Assembly: GCF_008705135.1 (NCBI RefSeq)
Contig: NZ_CP023694.1
Span: 4,383,001-4,447,000 of the forward strand
DNA length: 64,000 nt
Direction of reading: 5' to 3'
Source: Streptomyces coeruleorubidus
GTDB taxonomy: Bacteria; Actinomycetota; Actinomycetes; Streptomycetales; Streptomycetaceae
In this document: piece after piece, positions 58,775 through 64,000 of the stretch
Numbering within the stretch: position 1 is the first letter of the stretch
How the letters are laid out: each line of letters starts with the position of its first letter
Made by a program: the position numbers and the translations under genes
The notes under the pieces: generated by a model
Seen by the model: the letters and a program-made list of their open reading frames with translations, nothing else
What the model was told of the DNA's origin: nothing
Database searches by the model: none

Positions 58775-59035
58775 TCAGTACCGGCGCTTCTTGCCGTCCA
58801 GCTCGTCCCACCACTCGTCGCTCTTGGGGTCGCCGGAGGGGTCGTCCCACCAGCGGTCGTCCGGGCCCCGGCGGTTCGCGACCATGGCCGCTACGGGCGG
58901 GATGACCATGGCGACGAGGCACATCCCGACGGCGACGGGGACGGACCACAGGCGGACGACGCCCCAGGCCAGGACGAAGAGCCCGATGCAGCCGCCCATC
59001 ATCGCGAAGTACGTGCGCCGCCGTCGTGCGTACAT
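58775..59035 (-). CDS. DUF3099 membrane protein
   Basis: 86 residues from ATG 59035, preceded by CTACCCTGGGGGT (a -10-like box and a G-run). Two membrane segments: FAMMGGCIGLFVLAWGVVRLW and VPVAVGMCLVAMVIPPVAAMVA. The tail is acidic (WWDDPSGDPKSDEWWDEL), as in DUF3099 proteins of actinobacteria. Function unknown. Confidence 0.8.
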   Translation of the reverse strand: MYARRRRTYFAMMGGCIGLFVLAWGVVRLWSVPVAVGMCLVAMVIPPVAAMVANRRGPDDRWWDDPSGDPKSDEWWDELDGKKRRY

Positions 59036-59064
59036 ACCCCCAGGGTAGGTCCGGGCATGCCGAA

Positions 59065-59103
59065 GGGCCGCGCCCCAGGCGTCCAACCCGTGGGATGCGG
59101 CCC
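59065..59103. terminator. Stem-loop between DUF1416 and DUF3099 genes
   Basis: GGGCCGC ... GCGGCCC, 7-bp core (extendable by AA/CT flanks) around a 25-nt loop, just after the DUF1416 stop. Confidence 0.5.
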
Positions 59104-59121
59104 CTCCTGGCACTGTCGCCG

Positions 59122-59409
59122 TCAGACGGCGATCGCGACCTCCGCCAGGCCGCCCTGCTGGGCGACGACCGTGCGGTCGGCGGTGGCGCCGGGCACGAGG
59201 GCACGGACGGTCCAGGTGCCCTCGGCCGCGTAGAAGCGGAACTGTCCGGTCGCCGAGGTCGGCACCTCGGCCGTGAACTCGCCGGTCGAGTCCAGCAGAC
59301 GGACGTAGCCGGTCACGGGCTCGCCGTCCTTGGTCACCTGACCCTGGATCGTGGTCTCACCGGGCTTGATCGTCGAGGCGTCCGGGCCGCCGGCCTTCGC
59401 TCCACACAT
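59122..59409 (-). CDS. DUF1416 / SseC-like protein
   Basis: 95 residues beginning MCGAKAGGPDASTIKPG. A compact beta-rich domain (TTIQGQVTKDGEPVTGYVRLLDSTGEFTAEVPTSATGQFRFYAAEGTWTVRALVPG) as in mycobacterial SseC, which is encoded beside the sulfurtransferase SseA/CysA in the same way. It follows the rhodanese gene with 43 nt between, so they share a transcript. The Cys near the N-terminus may take part in sulfur handling. Confidence 0.85.
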   Translation of the reverse strand: MCGAKAGGPDASTIKPGETTIQGQVTKDGEPVTGYVRLLDSTGEFTAEVPTSATGQFRFYAAEGTWTVRALVPGATADRTVVAQQGGLAEVAIAV

Positions 59410-59452
59410 GTCGTACTCCTGAAGAGAGGTCTTGAAAGGTCGGTCGGTTCGC

Positions 59453-60298
59453 TTACTTGTTGGCGCCGAGCTCGATCGGCACACCGACGAGGGAGCCGTA
59501 CTCGGTCCAGGAGCCGTCGTAGTTCTTGACGTTCTCCACACCGAGCAGCTCGTGCAGCACGAACCAGGTCAGCGCGGAGCGCTCACCGATGCGGCAGTAG
59601 GCGATGGTGTCCTTGGCCAGGTCGACGCTCTCCGCGGCGTAGAGCTCCTTGAGCTCGTCGTCCGACTTGAAGGTGCCGTCGTCGTTGGCGTTCTTGGACC
59701 ACGGGATGTTGCGGGCGCTCGGCACGTGGCCGGGGCGCTGGGACTGCTCCTGCGGCAGGTGGGCCGGGGCGAGCAGCTTGCCGGAGAACTCGTCGGGCGA
59801 GCGCACGTCGACGAGGTTCTGCGAGCCGATGGCCGCCACGACGTCGTCGCGGAAGGCACGGATCGACGTGTCCTGCGCCTTGGCCTTGTAGTCGGTCTTC
59901 GGGCGCTCGGGCACCTCGTCGCCGGGGACCAGCTCGCGGGCGTCGAGCTCCCACTTCTTGCGGCCGCCGTCGAGGAGCTTGACGTTCTCGTGGCCGTACA
60001 GCTTGAAGTACCAGTACGCGTACGAGGCGAACCAGTTGTTGTTGCCGCCGTACAGGATCACCGTGTGGTCGTTGGCGATGCCCTTCTCCGACAGGAGCTT
60101 CTCGAAGCCCTCCTGGTCGACGAAGTCACGACGGACCGGGTCCTGGAGGTCCTGGGTCCAGTCGATGCGGATCGCGTTCCGGATGTGGTTCTTCTCGTAG
60201 GCGGACGTGTCCTCGTCCACCTCGACGATGGCGATGGTCGGGTCGTCCAGGTGCTCCTGGAGCCAGTCGGCGTCGACCAGGACGTCGCTGCGGCTCAT
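59453..60298 (-). CDS. Thiosulfate sulfurtransferase (two-domain rhodanese)
   Basis: 281 residues. The N-terminal rhodanese domain is inactive (no Cys in its loop); the C-terminal one has AYCRIGERSALT with the persulfide Cys and the CRxGxR loop. Interdomain and start motifs (SDVLVDADWLQEHLDDPTIAIVEVDEDTSAYEKNHI) match the actinobacterial CysA/SseA type. ATG follows GGAGGAGAAAG. It lies about 140 nt downstream of a cysteine-rich leader peptide, so it is probably induced on cysteine or sulfur limitation. Confidence 0.92.
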   Translation of the reverse strand: MSRSDVLVDADWLQEHLDDPTIAIVEVDEDTSAYEKNHIRNAIRIDWTQDLQDPVRRDFVDQEGFEKLLSEKGIANDHTVILYGGNNNWFASYAYWYFKLYGHENVKLLDGGRKKWELDARELVPGDEVPERPKTDYKAKAQDTSIRAFRDDVVAAIGSQNLVDVRSPDEFSGKLLAPAHLPQEQSQRPGHVPSARNIPWSKNANDDGTFKSDDELKELYAAESVDLAKDTIAYCRIGERSALTWFVLHELLGVENVKNYDGSWTEYGSLVGVPIELGANK

Positions 60299-60436
60299 GC
60301 TCTTTCTCCTCCGGGGCAGTTGCGGCGGGGCGTGCGAGATCTGCGGGGCGCGCGCCCATGACGAGGGCGGCGCACGAGTGCCCTTGATGCAGGGCGGCGG
60401 GGATGCGCGCGCCGGCGCATGGGCCGACGCGGTCGC

Positions 60437-60517
60437 TCAGAAGGTGCGACAGAGCATGGCGGCGACGCGGCACAGGTCTACTGCCCGCCGCTTCGTGAGA
60501 TCCGCCTGTCGCTTCAT
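60437..60517 (-). CDS. Cysteine-responsive leader peptide upstream of the rhodanese gene
   Basis: A 26-codon frame starting MKRQADLTKRRAVDL and ending VDLCRVAAMLCRTF. The (V)DLCRVxxxLC motif is the recognised form of streptomycete leader peptides in front of sulfur-assimilation genes. Ribosome stalling at the two Cys codons would change downstream folding and allow expression of the rhodanese-SseC pair. Hairpin-forming GC-rich palindromes (for example GGGCGCGCGCCC) lie in the downstream leader, 60345-60420. Confidence 0.75.
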   Translation of the reverse strand: MKRQADLTKRRAVDLCRVAAMLCRTF

Positions 60518-60721
60518 GCCGTCGATCGTAGGGACGGTCAGGCACGCGTGTCACCGGCGTGTCGCATACTGAGACGAGAAAATCCACGATGTGGGATCGA
60601 GGGGCCTCGGAGGGGCGTGGGGCAAGGGTTGTGCCCGAATGTATCCGCCGTCACAGCTGAGCTACGGACGTCACCGTCTCGCCCACCGGACACCGCAGGT
60701 CCGGTCCGTCTGGCGCCTTTC

Positions 60722-61459
60722 CTACCCGGCCAGGCGGACGTTGGAACCCTTCACCGTGATCTCGACGCCGTTCGGCGCGGCCTGGACCTTGTCCAGCTGG
60801 ATGCCGCCGGGCAGGCCGTCGATCTTCTGCTGGAAGTCGGTGATGGCGCGGACCCGGTTCTCGGCGAGCTCGACACCCCCGAACTTGGGCAGGCCGTCGG
60901 CCTTCACCCGCACCGTGCCGTCGACCACCGTCACCGAGCTGAGCACGGAGACCGGCTCCGGCAGCTTGGTGCCGAGGACGGTGGCCTCGACGGTCACCTT
61001 GATCTTGCCGTTGCCGCCGTCCGAGAGGCCGACGACGTTGGCGGTGACGCCCGGCGCGACCTGGGTCGGTTCGGACTTCGCCGTCTTCAGCAGCTCGTCG
61101 TAGGCGATCGTCGCGGTGCCGGTCGCGCTGGTGGCGGTGGCGGAGCTGTAGTCACCGGAGAACTCGACGCCCTGCATGTCGGCCTGGAGATCGTCGATAC
61201 GGATCTTCTGGGCGCCGTTGCCCGCGGCGGCCTCGTAGTTCTTGATCCCGACCTCGATGTCGTCCAGGGATCCGCCGGCGACCTGGGTGAGGAACGGGAA
61301 GCCCTTGATGGACACGTCCGGGGTGGCGGAGAGGTTCTCGGTGGTCTTCAGCCGGTCGGCGGCCTCGCCCTCGGCGAAGTTCACGGCGACGCGGTCGGCG
61401 ATCACGAAGAGCCCGCCCAGGATCACGACGACGATCAGCAGTATTCGCAGTGCGCGCAT
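60722..61459 (-). CDS. DUF2993 (LmeA-like) secreted/membrane-anchored protein
   Basis: 245 residues from ATG 61459. The N-terminal helix MRALRILLIVVVILGGLFVIADRVAVNFAEGEAA anchors it in the membrane. The outer domain matches DUF2993 (KTTENLSATPDVSIKGFPFLTQVAGGSLDDIEVGIKN ... LQADMQGVEFSGDY ... IDGLPGGIQLDKVQAAPNGVEITVKGSNVRL). Relatives act in mannan/lipoglycan biosynthesis in mycobacteria; role here unproven. Confidence 0.82.
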   Translation of the reverse strand: MRALRILLIVVVILGGLFVIADRVAVNFAEGEAADRLKTTENLSATPDVSIKGFPFLTQVAGGSLDDIEVGIKNYEAAAGNGAQKIRIDDLQADMQGVEFSGDYSSATATSATGTATIAYDELLKTAKSEPTQVAPGVTANVVGLSDGGNGKIKVTVEATVLGTKLPEPVSVLSSVTVVDGTVRVKADGLPKFGGVELAENRVRAITDFQQKIDGLPGGIQLDKVQAAPNGVEITVKGSNVRLAG

Positions 61460-61696
61460 GCGGTGTTTCCCCCACCTAGGCGGTTGGACGGCGGTCCGGT
61501 GTTCGACGACCGAGCGGCCGTCCTTGCGTGAGGGTAACTCCGTGGGTGGTTCGGTCCCGGGTTTGTCGATCATCTGTGACAGGCCAGGCACCCGGCACCG
61601 GTGCTGAGGCCGGGGCGTTGCGCAACCCGGCGGAACAGGGTGCCGCTGCGCCCACCCGTGCCGCCCCAGCGGCACGATTGCCCGCAGCTGGGTGCG

Positions 61697-62800
61697 CTAG
61701 ACCAGCGCCCGCCCCAGCACATAGACCACCGGGGCCGCCGCGGACAACGGCAGGGCCACGCCCGCCGTGAAGTGGACGAAGCGGGACGGGTAGTCGTAAC
61801 TGGCGACTCGGTGGCCGATCAGGGCGCAGGCTGCCGCGCCCGCGCCCAGGAGGGCGCCCGACGTGCCCAGGCCCGTCATCGAGCCGGCCGCCGCACCGCC
61901 GCCCGCCGCCGCGAGCAGCGCGACCACCACCGAGGCGGGGGTCGGCAGCGGCAGGGCGCGGGCCAGGACCGCGACCGCCACGGCGATCGCGCCCACGGTC
62001 ACCGCGTCCGCCTCGGCCGCGAGGTACCCGCCCGCCACGATCGCCAGCGCCGATGCCGCGACCGTCGCCATCAGGCCGTACATCCGCTCGTCCGGGTCGG
62101 CGTGCGACCGCAGCTGGAGCACCAGCGCGAGCAGCACCCACACCCCGAGCGTGCCCAGGATCGCCGAGGGCGAGCGGTCCGACGCCAGCAGTGCCGCGTC
62201 CGCGGCCAGCGCGCCCGCGAAGCCCAGCGCGATGCCCTGCCGCGCCGGCCACATCCCGTTCAGCCGGAACCAGCCCGCCGCCGTGACGGCCTGGAGGACG
62301 ACGAGCGGCACCAGGAGCGCATACGTGCCGACCGCCGCCGCACCCGCCAGCAACAGCCCCAGCAGCGCCGTCAGCGCGGCCGGCTGCATCCCGGGCTCGA
62401 TGATCGGCGACCGCCCCTCCGCCCGCGCCCGCTGCGCGTCCGTGATGCGCGCGTTCCCGGCGACGGTGGCCGGGCCGTACTCGGCGGCGGAAGCAGGGGT
62501 GGGAGCGGGAGCCGGAGCAGGAGGCTCGTACCCCTGCGGCGGCAGATACGCCGTCTCCTCCGCCGCCGTCACCTGCGCGGACACCGGCGCCTGCGACTGC
62601 GTCTCCCAGGTCTGCCCCTGCCACTGCTGCGTGTACTGCTGAGCGGCGTACGGATCCTCGTACCCCTGATGCCCCTGCTGCCCCTGCTGCCCTTGCGGAT
62701 AGCCCTGCTGGTGCCCCTGCCCGGGCCACCCCTGCGGCGTCTGCGGGGCCTGCGGCTGCTGCCCGTAGGGGTCATAGCCGTCGTACGGCTGGTTGGTCAT
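61697..62800 (-). CDS. Gln/Tyr-rich membrane protein
   Basis: 367 residues. The first about 110 residues are a low-complexity Gln/Pro/Gly/Tyr-rich cytoplasmic region (YDPYGQQPQAPQTPQGWPGQG...). Then come at least seven hydrophobic segments (AALTALLGLLLAGAAAVGTYAL, LVPLVVLQAVTAAGWF, GIALGFAGALAADAALLA, AILGTLGVWVLLALVLQL and others). No transport motif is recognised. It is followed 4 nt from its start by the MoaD-like gene on the same strand, upstream. Confidence 0.8.
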   Translation of the reverse strand: MTNQPYDGYDPYGQQPQAPQTPQGWPGQGHQQGYPQGQQGQQGHQGYEDPYAAQQYTQQWQGQTWETQSQAPVSAQVTAAEETAYLPPQGYEPPAPAPAPTPASAAEYGPATVAGNARITDAQRARAEGRSPIIEPGMQPAALTALLGLLLAGAAAVGTYALLVPLVVLQAVTAAGWFRLNGMWPARQGIALGFAGALAADAALLASDRSPSAILGTLGVWVLLALVLQLRSHADPDERMYGLMATVAASALAIVAGGYLAAEADAVTVGAIAVAVAVLARALPLPTPASVVVALLAAAGGGAAAGSMTGLGTSGALLGAGAAACALIGHRVASYDYPSRFVHFTAGVALPLSAAAPVVYVLGRALV

Positions 62801-62803
62801 CGC

Positions 62804-63058
62804 TCACCCTCCTGCGAACGGCGGGAGCACCTCGACCGTGCCGCCGTCGGCCAGCCGTACCGTCTCATGTCCGCGGGTGCCCACGGGGTCACCGTCCACG
62901 AGGAACGAGCACCGCCGCAGCACGCGCTCGAGTTCGCCGGGGTGCCGCTCACGCACCCCGTCGAGCGCCTCGGCGAGCGTGGCCGCCTCGTACGGCTCCT
63001 CGGCCACCCCGGCCGCGGCCTTGGCGGCGGCCCAGTAGCGCACCGTGACCTTTGGCAT
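62804..63058 (-). CDS. MoaD/ThiS-family sulfur-carrier protein
   Basis: 84 residues ending in the diglycine GG of a sulfur carrier (LPPFAGG). Beta-grasp pattern: PKVTVRYWAAAKAAAGVAEEPYEAATLAEALDGVRERHPGELERVLRRCSFLVDGDPVG. The C-terminal glycine would be adenylated and thiocarboxylated. No moaE, moeB or thiF is in the window, so MoaD versus ThiS identity stays open. Confidence 0.87.
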   Translation of the reverse strand: MPKVTVRYWAAAKAAAGVAEEPYEAATLAEALDGVRERHPGELERVLRRCSFLVDGDPVGTRGHETVRLADGGTVEVLPPFAGG

Positions 63059-63096
63059 CTGCTTCCTCGATCTGCTTGTCGGTGAACTCCGTCAGG

Positions 63097-63948
63097 CTAG
63101 CCCGCCCGGGCCACGACCCACTCCCCGATCCGCCCCAGCAGTGCGTCGCTCGCCGCGTGCTCGGCATGCCCCATGCCCGGCTCCAGCCACAGTTCGCCCT
63201 GGTCGGCGGCGGCCGCCGCCAGCATGCGGGGGTGGTCGACGGGGAAGTAGCCGTCGGCGTCGCCGTGCACGATCAGCAGGGGCGTGGGCGCGATCCTCGG
63301 CACCGCCTCCACCGGCGAGAGCGGAACCGGGTCCCAGTCCCGGTGGTGGATGCGGGTACGGAACCCGTAGCGGCTCACCACCCGGCCCTCCGGCCGCGTC
63401 ACCAGCCAGTGCAGCCGGCGCATGGGAGCGGTTCCCCGGTAGTACCAGCGTGCGGGGGCACTCACCGACACCACCGCGTCGGTCTGCCGTGGGTGCAGCG
63501 CCGCATGCCGCAGCACCACCGAGCCGCCCATGGAGAATCCCACCGTCCCCACGCGCGCGTGCCCGAGCTCCCGGGCCCAGCGCACCGCCGCCGCCAGGTC
63601 GAGCACCTCCCGGTCCCCGACCGTCGACCGCCCGCCGGACGCCCCGTGGCCCCGGAAGGAGAACGTGACGACGGCCCCGAACCGGGCCAGGGCCCGCGCC
63701 ACCCGCCGCACGTGCGGCCGGTCCACGGCACCGGTGAAGCCGTGGGCGACGACGAACACGGGGTGATCGGCAGATGTCGGGGAGGCGTCGTATACAACCG
63801 CACCCGGGTCGTATACGGCATCGATCGTCACACCGTCGGACGTGCGCAGAAACGTCCGCAATTGCGTCCGCACAGGCGTTCCCCGGGTCGTCTCGGAGTG
63901 CGGACGAACGGTGGAACGCGCCACATGACCTGCCGAACCAGAGCTCAT
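63097..63948 (-). CDS. Alpha/beta hydrolase
   Basis: 283 residues. Nucleophile elbow VGFSMGGSVVLRHA (Ser), oxyanion region FVVAHGFTGAVD and FSFRGHGASGG, acid in LLIVHGDADGYFP, and His in GMGHAEHAASD. A serine-hydrolase triad is therefore complete. The N-terminal about 30 residues are unlikely to be a signal. Substrate unknown. Confidence 0.87.
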   Translation of the reverse strand: MSSGSAGHVARSTVRPHSETTRGTPVRTQLRTFLRTSDGVTIDAVYDPGAVVYDASPTSADHPVFVVAHGFTGAVDRPHVRRVARALARFGAVVTFSFRGHGASGGRSTVGDREVLDLAAAVRWARELGHARVGTVGFSMGGSVVLRHAALHPRQTDAVVSVSAPARWYYRGTAPMRRLHWLVTRPEGRVVSRYGFRTRIHHRDWDPVPLSPVEAVPRIAPTPLLIVHGDADGYFPVDHPRMLAAAAADQGELWLEPGMGHAEHAASDALLGRIGEWVVARAG

Positions 63949-64000
63949 GTGGGCTATTCTGCTGGGCAGAGGACTCGGGCAGCGTAGCCCCCGGGTCCTT

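Noticed and set aside
1..64000. tRNA, rRNA or CRISPR array
   Set aside because: I looked for tRNA-like GGTTCRA loops, rRNA blocks and regularly spaced repeats and saw none; the only regular arrays are the transposon-end sites and the 14-bp tandem repeats.

Overview
The window is high-GC actinobacterial chromosome and almost certainly from a Streptomyces. The evidence is the Streptomyces-type gene content and order: rlmB-cysS-ispF-ispD-carD, phoP/phoR divergent from phoU, a DUF4242 nickel-binding-type protein, gpmA, mshA, an HbhA-type protein, rsiG, nur, and a rhodanese with a cysteine leader peptide. Many genes have GTG starts or seem leaderless. Most of the sequence is conserved chromosome core; one mobile element and several patchy accessory islands interrupt it.

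Layout. 1-5.2 kb: end of a probable DoxX gene, then the minus-strand group rlmB, cysS, ispF, ispD (MEP isoprenoid pathway) and carD. 5.7-10.1 kb: a lipoprotein, the phosphate system (phoR-phoP, a PHO box, divergent phoU), a tiny cysteine-rich peptide and a DUF4242 protein. 10.1-16 kb: serine hydrolase, MFS exporter, gpmA, and small hypothetical genes including a PD-(D/E)XK-like protein. 16-24 kb: DinB and NTF2-like proteins, a YqeB-like membrane protein, a DUF2000/AraC divergent pair, ybjN-mshA (mycothiol synthesis), an RTX-like secreted protein, a RibD-like reductase and a methyltransferase. 24-29 kb: NlpC/P60 peptidase, SpoIIE-type phosphatase, DUF2516, HbhA-like protein and its XRE regulator. 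The last three have the same order as Rv0474-0476 in Mycobacterium tuberculosis.

29.15-36.07 kb is a complete, bounded Tn7/Tn5053-type transposon. It has imperfect terminal inverted repeats beginning TG, three 18-bp TnsB-type sites at each end, and a perfect 24-bp direct repeat directly outside both ends. tnsA is intact, but tnsB carries an out-of-frame internal deletion, tnsC an in-frame TAA and tniQ a 1-nt frameshift, so the element looks immobile. Its cargo is a methyltransferase and a P-loop kinase behind a possible leader-peptide/hairpin control region.

36-47.6 kb is accessory: a TmrB-like kinase, a HAD-hydrolase fragment, LysR, TetR and HxlR regulators each beside an enzyme, an SGNH hydrolase, an imine-reductase-type oxidoreductase, and a HelD-type helicase behind a TetR gene with four 14-bp tandem repeats in between. 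47.6-53 kb is the most system-like unexplained region: two paralogous HAD phosphatases, an APH-fold kinase, two paralogous GntR regulators with an unusual C-terminal domain and an identical operator half-site pair in front of each, and two small proteins.

53-64 kb returns to core: an Eis-like acetyltransferase, rsiG (c-di-GMP-responsive anti-sigma-WhiG), dtd, ygfZ, nur, a nitrobindin-like protein, DsrE and VOC proteins, the SseC/rhodanese sulfur pair with its leader peptide, DUF2993, a MoaD/ThiS protein and an alpha/beta hydrolase. No rRNA, tRNA or CRISPR array was found.
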